DNA of 6,912 nt from assembly GCA_027051995.1 (NCBI GenBank), contig JALUFY010000452.1, forward strand, positions 1 to 6,912, read 5' to 3'. The translations under genes were made by a program, and so were the position numbers. Positions 1 through 5,343 of the stretch are shown here, piece after piece. The notes below the pieces were generated by a model. That model was not told where the DNA came from and did not search any database. It was given only the letters and a program-made list of their open reading frames with translations. The stretch's first letter is position 1. Each line of letters opens with the position of its first letter. Origin of the DNA: Hyphomicrobiales bacterium (lineage in GTDB: Bacteria; Pseudomonadota; Alphaproteobacteria; Rhizobiales; Aestuariivirgaceae).

Positions 1-1104
1 GCCCAGGCGGCCATCGATGGCAGGCCGGACGAGGCCACGGAGCCGCTTCTGGACAGCGTGCTGAAACCGCTGTGGTCATGCCATGATGCGCTGATGGCGG
101 CCAGAAAACGGCGCGGGCCGCTGGAGCTGGACATCCCCGAGCGCAAGCTCATTCTCGACGCCACGGGGCTGATCGAGCGCGTCGTCTCGCCCGAGCGCCT
201 GGAGGCGCACAAGCTCATCGAGGAGCTGATGATCCAGGCCAACGTCTGCGCCGCCGAGACGCTGGAAGACAGGCGCGAGCCCTTCATCTACCGCATTCAT
301 GACGCCCCCGCGCCGGAGAAGATCGAGGCGCTGGCGCAGTTCCTGCGCACCATCGGCATCTCCGCCCCGGTGGGCCAGGTCATGAAGCCCATGCACTTCA
401 ACAAGATTCTGGAGAAGGCCAGGGGCACGGAATTCGAGCATGTGGTCAATCAGGTGGTGCTGCGCAGCCAGTCGCAGGCCGTCTATTCGGTGGAGAACCA
501 CGGCCATTTCGGTCTCAACCTGCGCCGCTACGCGCATTTCACCTCGCCCATCCGCCGCTATGCCGACACCATCGTGCATCGCGCTCTTGTCTCGGCGCTG
601 AAGCTGGGCGAAGGCGGACTGTCGCAGAAGGACATCGCCAGAATGGAGGAAACCGCCGAGATGATCTCCGCCGCCGAGCGCCGCTCCATGGCCGCCGAGC
701 GCACCACGGTGGACCGCATGATGGCGCAATATCTCTCCGAGCGCGTCGGTGCCACCTTTGACGCGCGCATCTCCGGCGTCACCCGCGCCGGGCTGTTCGT
801 GGCGCTCGCCGAGACCGGCGCGGACGGTTTCGTGCCCGTCTCGACATTGCGCGGGGACTATTTCGTTTACGACGAGACGCGCCATGCGCTCATCGGCCGG
901 TCAACCGGCGAGACCTATCAGCTGGGAGACGCCGTGGAGGTGCGCCTGCGCGAGACTGCTCCCGTGGCCGGCGGCATGCGCTTCGAGATGGTTTCCCCCG
1001 GCAAGAAGGGCAAACGCCCCGCCGGCGGCGGCAGGGGCAAGGGGCGGCGCGCCATGAAGCGCGGCAAAAAGGGCAAGAGCGGCAAGGGGAGAAAACGTCA
1101 TTAG
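1..1104 (+). CDS. rnr: Ribonuclease R, C-terminal part (5' end outside window)
   Basis: This is the 3' end of a processive 3'-5' exoribonuclease that degrades structured RNA in the cytoplasm. The frame is open from base 1 and ends at TAG 1102-1104, giving 367 residues; the start, the N-terminal cold-shock/OB domains and the catalytic aspartates of the RNB domain lie upstream of the window. Seen here are the last part of the RNB domain (about residues 1-215), with the family block HFTSPIRRYAD at about 179-189 and ANVCAAE near residue 80, then an S1 RNA-binding domain (about 249-331), then a Lys/Arg/Gly-rich tail (about 334-367). Such basic tails are usual in RNase R and help bind RNA. VacB/RNase R is preferred over RNase II because of the tail and the neighbourhood. 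The DUF983 gene follows after 105 bases, with no clear terminator between them. Confidence 0.95.
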   Translation, partial: AQAAIDGRPDEATEPLLDSVLKPLWSCHDALMAARKRRGPLELDIPERKLILDATGLIERVVSPERLEAHKLIEELMIQANVCAAETLEDRREPFIYRIHDAPAPEKIEALAQFLRTIGISAPVGQVMKPMHFNKILEKARGTEFEHVVNQVVLRSQSQAVYSVENHGHFGLNLRRYAHFTSPIRRYADTIVHRALVSALKLGEGGLSQKDIARMEETAEMISAAERRSMAAERTTVDRMMAQYLSERVGATFDARISGVTRAGLFVALAETGADGFVPVSTLRGDYFVYDETRHALIGRSTGETYQLGDAVEVRLRETAPVAGGMRFEMVSPGKKGKRPAGGGRGKGRRAMKRGKKGKSGKGRKRH

Positions 1105-1209
1105 GCGCACGCCCCGGCAGCAAAGCTCACGGTTCCGTGAATTGCGGCATCCTGTCGCGCGGCTTGGTGGTGACTTCTTTTTGCCAGTTAGCAATGGCAT
1201 TATCGCAAC

Positions 1210-1692
1210 ATGAGCATGGAACTGACTGATTCACGGCTCCGGCCCGTGCGCCGCGAAACGCCAGGGAGCAATCCCGAGGCGCATGCGCGCTCGTGGCCGC
1301 GCGCCATGCTCAACGGCGCTCTGCTGCGCTGCCCCTCCTGCGGCGAGGGCCATCTTTATGATGGCGGCCGGCTCAAGGTGGTCAACTACTGCCCCCAATG
1401 CGAGGAAGAGCTTTATCACCACCGCGCATCGCGCATGGCGCCGTGGTTCAGCGCCTTTCTCGCCGCGCATATCGTCGTGCTGGCCGCGTGGATCATCAGC
1501 TGGTTCGCGCCGCTTTCCCTTGGCTGGGCCGCCCTGCCCGCCCTCGCGGTCTGGGCCGGGCTGACCTGGCTGCTTCTGCCCTCCGTCAAGGGGGCGATTG
1601 TCGGCATCCAGTGGGCCACGCGCATGCTGGGCTTTCAATACGCCGCCATGTGCAAGCCGCGCCATCCGCATCCGCATCCGCACAAGCACTGA
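1210..1692 (+). CDS. DUF983 zinc-ribbon membrane protein
   Basis: A 160-residue protein of the DUF983 family; its molecular function is unknown. Two CxxC pairs (C41/C44 and C61/C64) form a zinc-ribbon-like knuckle, followed by the family block around H70-R72 and two hydrophobic segments (about 78-100 and 103-124) that should span the inner membrane as a hairpin. The C-terminus is a run of His-Pro pairs ending in HKH, encoded by three in-frame CATCCG hexamers. The ATG at 1210 is chosen because no upstream in-frame start keeps the family length; it has no recognisable Shine-Dalgarno sequence, and ATG 1216 is an alternative. The gene lies between rnr and a NUDIX gene, an order I recall as common in Alphaproteobacteria, so co-transcription is likely. 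The family call is firm; no role in the cell can be inferred beyond membrane location and likely zinc binding. Confidence 0.9.
   Translation: MSMELTDSRLRPVRRETPGSNPEAHARSWPRAMLNGALLRCPSCGEGHLYDGGRLKVVNYCPQCEEELYHHRASRMAPWFSAFLAAHIVVLAAWIISWFAPLSLGWAALPALAVWAGLTWLLLPSVKGAIVGIQWATRMLGFQYAAMCKPRHPHPHPHKH
1663..1680 (+). repeat. Three tandem CATCCG hexamers in the DUF983 3' end
   Basis: CATCCG occurs three times head to tail and is read in frame as His-Pro repeats just before the stop codon of the DUF983 gene. A perfect in-frame hexamer can change copy number by slippage without disturbing the frame, so the length of the His-Pro tail may vary between strains. Confidence 0.85.
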
Positions 1693-1697
1693 CCGCC

Positions 1698-2441
1698 GTG
1701 GCCCCTTCGCCGCGTTCCCGCTCCACGCGATCCGCCACCTCATCGCGCGCCCTTGTTCCACGGGACGCCGCGACCCTGATTCTGCTGCGTTTCGATAACG
1801 GCGCGCCGCGCGTGCTCATGGGCCGGCGCTGCGCCGGGCATGCCTTCATGCCGGACAAATACGTCTTTCCCGGCGGGCGGCGCGACGCGGCGGATTGCCG
1901 GATTGCGCCAGCGGGCGCGCTTCATCCGGACGTGGCGGAGAAACTTCTGGTCCGCATGAAGGGCAAGGCGGGCCCGGCGCGGGCGCGCGGGCTGGCCATG
2001 GCGGCGGTGCGCGAGACATTCGAGGAGACGGGCTTCATCCTTGGACGGCGCATGGAGCGGGCGCGGCGCTCCGCCCATGAGGGCTGGCGCGCCTTTTTCG
2101 CCGCCGGGTTCGCGCCCGATCTTGCGCCCTTGCGCTATTTCGCCCGCGCCATCACGCCGCCGGGCATGAGCCGGCGCTTTGATGCGCGTTTCTTTCTCGC
2201 CGAGGCAAGCCGTCTGGCCAATCCGGACAGGCCCTTGCCGCCGCCCTCCGGGGAGCTGCTGGACAGCCGCTGGCTGACGCTGGAAGAGACGCGCCGGATG
2301 GAGCTGCCGCGCATCACCCGGCGCATTCTCGCTCTGCTGGAAGACGGGCTGGCAGAGGGGCGTGAGGCGCTGTTTTCGCCACGCAGGCCCATTTCCTTTC
2401 AATACAGAAAGGGAAAATCCTGGCGTTTTGAAACCATTTGA
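1698..2441 (+). CDS. NUDIX hydrolase, NUDT7/NUDT19-like
   Basis: A NUDIX-fold pyrophosphohydrolase of about 247 residues; such enzymes cleave a nucleoside diphosphate linked to another group, with Mg2+ or Mn2+. The catalytic half of the NUDIX box is intact: R105-E106-x2-E109-E110-x-G112 (RETFEETGF). It is preceded by the usual strand-and-loop block PDKYVFPGG (52-60), but about 44 residues separate that block from the REXXEEXG helix, so the first half of the canonical GX5EX7 box is replaced by an insertion. That layout recalls the NUDT7/NUDT19 CoA-diphosphatase type, though the substrate is not determined. The frame stays open upstream inside DUF983, so the start is uncertain. GTG 1698, five bases after the DUF983 stop, is the best guess because conserved sequence begins around residue 22; no clear ribosome binding site is seen, suggesting translational coupling. 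Confidence 0.85.
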   Translation: MAPSPRSRSTRSATSSRALVPRDAATLILLRFDNGAPRVLMGRRCAGHAFMPDKYVFPGGRRDAADCRIAPAGALHPDVAEKLLVRMKGKAGPARARGLAMAAVRETFEETGFILGRRMERARRSAHEGWRAFFAAGFAPDLAPLRYFARAITPPGMSRRFDARFFLAEASRLANPDRPLPPPSGELLDSRWLTLEETRRMELPRITRRILALLEDGLAEGREALFSPRRPISFQYRKGKSWRFETI

Positions 2442-2453
2442 GGCTCCCGGCCC

Positions 2454-2482
2454 TTGACTTGCGCGCCGCATTGGGCGATAGG
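2454..2482 (+). promoter_or_regulatory. Candidate sigma-70-type promoter for rpmG
   Basis: TTGACT at 2454-2459 (preceded by C, the CTTGAC form typical of alphaproteobacterial -35 boxes), a 17-base spacer, and GATAGG at 2477-2482 as a loose -10. It starts 12 bases after the NUDIX stop and would give an rpmG leader of about 70 bases. The -35 is strong, the -10 matches only 3 of 6 consensus positions. Confidence 0.6.
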
Positions 2483-2520
2483 CTGCGCCCAACGGTTTTT
2501 CCACAATTCAGTCAGACGGC

Positions 2521-2540
2521 CAGCGCGCCGGGGCGCGCTG
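2521..2540 (+). promoter_or_regulatory. Leader hairpin upstream of the rpmG ribosome binding site
   Basis: A perfect 20-base palindrome: CAGCGCGC and GCGCGCTG around a CGGG tetraloop, making an 8-bp G+C-rich stem. It sits four bases before the Shine-Dalgarno sequence GAGGAG (2545-2550), in the leader expected from the promoter at 2454-2482. It could protect the mRNA 5' region or modulate ribosome access. It has no T-run after it, so it is not a terminator. The palindrome is certain; any regulatory role is inference. Confidence 0.5.
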
Positions 2541-2559
2541 CTTCGAGGAGTTTGCTACA

Positions 2560-2727
2560 ATGGCCAAGGCGACCACGATCAAGATCAAGCTGGTAAGCAC
2601 CGCCGGCACCGGGTATTACTATGTGACGAAGAAAAATACCCGCAACATCACCGAGAAGATGTCCTTCCGCAAATACGATCCCAAGGTGCGCAAGCACGTG
2701 GAGTTCAAGGAAGCCAAGATCAAGTAG
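2560..2727 (+). CDS. rpmG: 50S ribosomal protein bL33, zinc-independent form
   Basis: A 55-residue, strongly basic protein of the large ribosomal subunit, located near the E site. The sequence opens [18 protein letters not shown] and carries the family block [10 protein letters not shown], ending in KEAKIK. It has no cysteines, so it is the C-minus (zinc-independent) form rather than the zinc-ribbon form; this is the usual type in Alphaproteobacteria. Length matches the family exactly. ATG 2560 has the Shine-Dalgarno sequence GAGGAG at 2545-2550, nine bases away. It appears to be its own transcription unit, with a promoter at 2454-2482 and an intrinsic terminator at 2762-2788. A longer overlapping plus-strand frame (2454-2990) in another phase is a shadow. 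Confidence 0.97.
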   Translation: MAKATTIKIKLVSTAGTGYYYVTKKNTRNITEKMSFRKYDPKVRKHVEFKEAKIK

Positions 2728-2761
2728 GGCTTCTCTCGCTACGGGAATATCCTTTGAGCAG

Positions 2762-2788
2762 CCGGCCCCGTTCACGGGCCGGTTTTTT
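2762..2788 (+). terminator. Intrinsic terminator of rpmG
   Basis: CCGGCCC (2762-2768) pairs with GGGCCGG (2776-2782) around a 7-base loop and is followed at once by six T (2783-2788). It lies 34 bases after the rpmG stop. A classic Rho-independent terminator for plus-strand transcription. Confidence 0.93.
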
Positions 2789-2809
2789 CTTGCCTGGCCA
2801 AAACCGGAC

Positions 2810-2849
2810 AAAAAAGATGGCCAGTCCGCCGTTTCCGGAGGACTGGCCA
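2810..2849 (-). terminator. Intrinsic terminator on the minus strand
   Basis: TGGCCAGTCC (2818-2827) and GGACTGGCCA (2840-2849) form a perfect 10-bp stem, with three more inner pairs after one mismatch (2829-2831 with 2836-2838). Read on the minus strand, the stem is followed by TC and then six T (complement of 2815-2810), so it stops minus-strand transcription. It is the second minus-strand terminator after pleD; the nearer one is at 2990-3027, so this is either a backup or the end of a separate small transcript. There is no T-run on the plus side. Confidence 0.7.
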
Positions 2850-2850
2850 G

Positions 2851-2892
2851 ACCCGAACCGCCGGGTGATGCGGCGGACCCGGCGGCGCGGGT
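2851..2892. repeat. Overlapping inverted repeats with alternative pairings
   Basis: Two 16-base units share the form ACCCG-N6-CGGGT (2851-2866 and 2877-2892), each able to fold as a small hairpin. Alternatively CCGCCGGGT (2858-2866) pairs with ACCCGGCGG (2877-2885) in a 9-bp stem with a 10-base loop. The two folds exclude each other. The element lies in the rpmG/pleD convergent gap, where I find no convincing protein gene. Function unknown. Confidence 0.5.
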
Positions 2893-2989
2893 GTCTCAAG
2901 TTTGCGTCGTGGCGTTCAAAACGGGACAGGAGTCCGCGTTTGCTCCCTCCCTTGCACGCCCCGTGCCAGAAACGCTCTTTCCGGGCATG

Positions 2990-3027
2990 AAAAATCCGCT
3001 GCCGGTTTCCCGCAGCGGATTGTTTTT
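2990..3027. terminator. Bidirectional intrinsic terminator downstream of pleD
   Basis: AATCCGCTGC (2993-3002) pairs perfectly with GCAGCGGATT (3012-3021) around a 9-base loop. On the minus strand the stem runs into a T-run (complement of the A-run at 2990-2994), 23-30 bases after the pleD stop, so it should end the divK-pleD transcript. On the plus strand the stem is followed by G and five T (3023-3027), so it can also stop read-through from rpmG. Confidence 0.9.
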
Positions 3028-3049
3028 GCCTTGCTGACTGGTTGGCGGT

Positions 3050-4426
3050 TCAGGCGGCGTCCATGACCACCTTGTTGCGGCCGCTTTCCTTGGCCTTGTA
3101 GAGAGCCTCGTCGGCGCGCTTGAGCAGGACATCCAGGGTATCGGTGCTGTTTTCGAATCCGGCCAGGCCGATGGAGGCCGTCAGATCGATTTTCAGATTG
3201 CCGGGCTTTTCGCCAACGTCGAAGGGCGTATCGCTGATCGACTTGCGCAGACGTTCGGCGATGCGCCAGGCGACGGAAATCTCCGCGTTAGGCAGCAGGA
3301 TGACGAATTCCTCGCCGCCGATGCGGCAGACGATATCGAGCCTGCGCACCTGGCGTTTCAGCCGCGCCGCCAGCTCCTTGAGCACCCTGTCGCCCACGTC
3401 ATGGCCATACTGGTCATTGACCTTCTTGAAGAAGTCCAGATCGAGCAGCAGCGCCGAGAGCGCCCTGCCCCGGTTGGCCGCCTCGTCCACCAGCGCCTCG
3501 CCGTGGGTGACCATGTAGCGGCGGTTGTAGAGGCCGGTCAGCGGATCGGTCACCGCCATGGCGATGGACTGGCGCACGTTGTCACGCAGCTTGCAGGTAT
3601 AGCGCCAGCGGCGGATTTGCGTATTGACGCGCGCCAGCAACTCCTGGCGGTCGATGGGCCGCATCAGATAGTCGTTGACGCCCATTTCCAGCGCCCGCGA
3701 CATGCGGCGGGTGTCATCGGGATCGATGATGATGAGGATGGGCACCTGGCGGTTCTTCTCCAGCGAGCGCAGCTGCGAGCACAGGCGCAGACCGTCGTAG
3801 CTTTCCATGTCCAGATTGACCATGAGAAGCTCGTAGTCGTTTTCCTCCACCTGTTGCAGCGCCCTGGAGGGGTCGTTGATGAAATCGATTTCGTGATGCT
3901 GGGCGACGGCCTTGCCGACGCGCCTGGCCAGCTGGTCATGATCGTCGATGAGCAGGATCTTGCCCGGCTTGCCGGCCTCCTCGGCGCTGATGACCTCGTC
4001 GGAGAGCATCAGGTCATCGCCATTGCTGTTGCGCGCCAGCAGCTCGTCGATGAGCATTTTCAGGCGCACCAGCGACTTGACGCGCGAAAACAGCGCCACG
4101 TCGTTCACCGGCTTGGTGAGAAAGTCATCCGCTCCGGCCTCCAGCCCGCGCACCCTGTCCTCCGGCTGGTCGAGCGCGGTGACCATGACGACGGGAATGT
4201 GCCGCGTCGCCGGATTGGACTTGATGCGGCGGCAGACCTCGATGCCGTCCATGCCGGGCATCATGACGTCGAGAAGCACGATATCGGGGCGCACGCGCTG
4301 GATTTTCTCCAGCGCGTCAATGCCGCTCATGGCCGTGGAAACCTCGAAATACTCCGACTCGAGCTTGGCTTCCAGCAGGCGCACGTTGGCCAGGATATCG
4401 TCAACGACCATGACGCGGGCGCTCAT
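3050..4426 (-). CDS. pleD: PleD diguanylate cyclase response regulator (REC-REC-GGDEF)
   Basis: A 458-residue enzyme that makes cyclic di-GMP from two GTP; in Caulobacter it acts at the stalked pole in the motile-to-sessile transition, activated by phosphorylation. REC1 (about 1-120) has all key residues: D9/D10, phospho-acceptor D53, T83 and K105, the Caulobacter positions exactly. REC2 (about 155-275) is a degenerate adaptor: the acceptor position is N204 and the lysine position is R256, the normal state for PleD, where REC2 serves in dimer packing. The GGDEF domain (about 285-458) has D331-F332-F333-K334, the active-site GGEEF at 370-374 and an intact RxxD inhibitory site (R361, D364) for product feedback. 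The ATG at 4426 lies three bases after the divK stop and has GGAGGG (complement of 4434-4439) inside the divK end, so the pair is translationally coupled. A terminator follows at 2990-3027. Confidence 0.98.
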   Translation of the reverse strand: MSARVMVVDDILANVRLLEAKLESEYFEVSTAMSGIDALEKIQRVRPDIVLLDVMMPGMDGIEVCRRIKSNPATRHIPVVMVTALDQPEDRVRGLEAGADDFLTKPVNDVALFSRVKSLVRLKMLIDELLARNSNGDDLMLSDEVISAEEAGKPGKILLIDDHDQLARRVGKAVAQHHEIDFINDPSRALQQVEENDYELLMVNLDMESYDGLRLCSQLRSLEKNRQVPILIIIDPDDTRRMSRALEMGVNDYLMRPIDRQELLARVNTQIRRWRYTCKLRDNVRQSIAMAVTDPLTGLYNRRYMVTHGEALVDEAANRGRALSALLLDLDFFKKVNDQYGHDVGDRVLKELAARLKRQVRRLDIVCRIGGEEFVILLPNAEISVAWRIAERLRKSISDTPFDVGEKPGNLKIDLTASIGLAGFENSTDTLDVLLKRADEALYKAKESGRNKVVMDAA

Positions 4427-4429
4427 CGC

Positions 4430-4846
4430 TCAGCCCTCCGGGTCTTTGAGGAAGCCGTCGATGGTCTGCAAAAAGCCGGCCACGGAAATGGGTTTGGAAA
4501 GATATCCCTGACAGCCGCTTTCGCGAATGCGCTCCTCGTCGCCCTTCATGGCGAAGGCGGTGACGGCGATTACCGGGATGTGGCGCAACGCCTCGTCTTC
4601 CTTCAGCCACTTGGTGACGTCGATGCCGGAAACCTCCGGGAGCTGGATATCCATGAGAATCAGATCCGGCATGCATTCGCGCGCCAGGTCCAGGGCGCTC
4701 AATCCGTCGCGCGTCTGGAACACCTGATATCCCTGAGCCTCCAGAAGGTCGTTGAAGAGCTTCATGTTGAGTTCATTGTCCTCAACGATCAGCACCTTCT
4801 TGGCCTGCCTGGCCGTGGGCTCGCCATTCTGGGATGAGTCCGCCAT
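4430..4846 (-). CDS. divK: DivK single-domain response regulator
   Basis: A 138-residue stand-alone receiver domain. DivK is a central cell-polarity regulator in Alphaproteobacteria: the kinase DivJ and the kinase/phosphatase PleC set its phosphorylation, and DivK-P acts through DivL and CckA to lower CtrA activity. Nearly the whole sequence matches the family: [14 protein letters not shown] at 18-31, phospho-acceptor D66 in LMDIQLPE, T96 in [15 protein letters not shown], and K118 in SKPIS. The ATG at 4846 is chosen because it gives a short lead of about 15 residues before the conserved core. The frame extends upstream to 4957, but that extension has no receiver-like sequence. Only a weak ribosome binding site is seen before 4846. 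The N-terminus is about 13 residues longer than in Caulobacter. First gene of the divK-pleD operon. Confidence 0.97.
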   Translation of the reverse strand: MADSSQNGEPTARQAKKVLIVEDNELNMKLFNDLLEAQGYQVFQTRDGLSALDLARECMPDLILMDIQLPEVSGIDVTKWLKEDEALRHIPVIAVTAFAMKGDEERIRESGCQGYLSKPISVAGFLQTIDGFLKDPEG

Positions 4847-5002
4847 ATGTGCTACACCGTAATTCAAGGCCTGCGTCCGTCTGTCTGGGGAGGTGTTCCT
4901 GTTCTTGCCAGTAAAGGTTGCCGGCTGCGTCCCTTTTCTCCCCGGTGTCTCGTGCAAGCGATGATGCCCAAAAGTTGTTACTAACAGCTAAACCCTCCAC
5001 AA

Positions 5003-5032
5003 GGAGGACGCATGGCCATGTTTCTTGGTTAA
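5003..5032 (+). promoter_or_regulatory. Possible six-codon leader frame with strong ribosome binding site
   Basis: AAGGAGG (5001-5007), complementary to the 16S rRNA 3' end, precedes ATG 5012 by four bases and an in-frame ATG 5018 by ten. The frame reads MAMFLG and stops at TAA 5030-5032, 23 bases before the DUF3572 start. The GGAGG can pair with CCTCC (4994-4998) in a 5-bp hairpin with loop ACAA, hiding the site. It could be a leader peptide or a standby ribosome site for the next gene; equally it may be chance. Shown by sequence only. Confidence 0.25.
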
Positions 5033-5043
5033 TCTTGTCATAA
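5029..5043. promoter_or_regulatory. Candidate CtrA-binding site
   Basis: On the plus strand this reads TTAA-N7-ATAA; on the minus strand TTAT-N7-TTAA followed by CC. The CtrA consensus is TTAA-N7-TTAA, often TTAACC, so one base of eight differs. It sits 13 bases before the DUF3572 ATG and about 183 bases before divK. A site so close to DUF3572 would suit repression of that gene or activation of divK from a distal promoter. Confidence 0.4.
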
Positions 5044-5055
5044 AAGAGGCCCGGA

Positions 5056-5343
5056 ATGCATCACGTCAAACTGCCCTCCATGGCGCACGCCGCCGCCGTG
5101 GCCCTGCGCGCCGTGGGCTTTCTGGCGCGTGACGAAGACCGGCTTGAGCGCTTTTTCTCCATGACGGGCATGGACCTGGCCGCCCTGCGCGACGGCGCCG
5201 GGGAAGCGCCGGTGCAGGTGGCGGTGCTGGATTATCTGCTGGCGGACGAATCACTGCTCCTGATCTTCACCTCGGAAGAGGGCCTGCCCCCGGACGAGCC
5301 GCGTCTGGCGCGCATCCGCCTGAGCGGCGAGGATATCGCCTGA
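5056..5343 (+). CDS. DUF3572 family protein
   Basis: A 95-residue protein of the DUF3572 family, which I know only from Alphaproteobacteria and which has no established function. It is mostly helical and acidic, with no signal peptide or membrane segment, so it is probably cytoplasmic. Family features seen are the block AVALRAVGFLARDEDRLERF (14-33), then TGMDLAALRD (37-46), and a conserved C-terminal stretch AVLDYLLADESLLLIF (56-71). ATG 5056 has GAGG at 5046-5049, six bases away. The gene is divergent from divK, a common position for this family, and its TGA overlaps the next ATG by one base, so it leads a three-gene operon. The constant neighbourhood with divK-pleD hints at a cell-cycle link, but that is inference. 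Confidence 0.9.
   Translation: MHHVKLPSMAHAAAVALRAVGFLARDEDRLERFFSMTGMDLAALRDGAGEAPVQVAVLDYLLADESLLLIFTSEEGLPPDEPRLARIRLSGEDIA

Larger units (their letters stand above)
4847..5055. promoter_or_regulatory. Divergent control region between divK and DUF3572
   Basis: This 209-base non-coding gap must hold the promoters of the minus-strand divK-pleD operon and the plus-strand DUF3572-HAD-ROK operon. It is visibly richer in A+T than the flanking genes near 4965-5050. I find no high-scoring sigma-70 promoter on either strand; the best minus-strand candidate (TTGTGG with a loose TAACAA 16 bases on) is weak. A CtrA-like site and a short leader frame near the DUF3572 end are listed separately. Confidence 0.6.

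Noticed and set aside
76..885. Minus-strand open frame of 269 codons opposite rnr
   Set aside because: Antisense shadow of the RNase R coding sequence, with no domain or ribosome binding site that I can recognise.
1127..1140. Dyad TCACGG-TT-CCGTGA after rnr, as a terminator
   Set aside because: The stem is only five or six pairs with no T-run after it, so it is not an intrinsic terminator; too short to claim as an operator.
1398..1697. Upstream extension of the NUDIX frame inside DUF983
   Set aside because: This part overlaps the zinc-ribbon and membrane segments of DUF983 in another frame and shows no NUDIX-like sequence, so a start near 1698 is more sensible.
1740..2504. Minus-strand open frame of 254 codons opposite the NUDIX gene and the rpmG promoter
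   Set aside because: The plus-strand frame has clear NUDIX motifs; the minus frame reads as low-complexity Arg/Ala/Gly sequence.
2454..2990. Plus-strand frame of 178 codons overlapping rpmG
   Set aside because: Different frame from bL33, passes through the rpmG promoter and two terminators, and has no recognisable sequence.
3658..3818. Missing phospho-acceptor Asp and Lys in the second receiver of PleD, as a sign of decay
   Set aside because: A degenerate REC2 adaptor is the normal state of PleD; REC1, the GGEEF site and the RxxD inhibitory site are intact.
3401..4837. Plus-strand open frame of 478 codons antisense to divK and pleD
   Set aside because: It mirrors the two well-supported genes on the other strand; its composition is the His/Val/Leu/Asp-rich pattern expected from reversed GC-rich codons, and it has no recognisable domain. 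Long antisense frames are common at this G+C content.
4847..4957. 37-codon N-terminal extension of divK
   Set aside because: The extra residues are not receiver-like, known DivK proteins begin a few residues before the VLIVEDN block, and ATG 4846 gives a plausible start.
4975..4993. TTAC/CTAA-rich stretch as a second CtrA site
   Set aside because: The half-sites do not fall at the required 7-base spacing on either strand.
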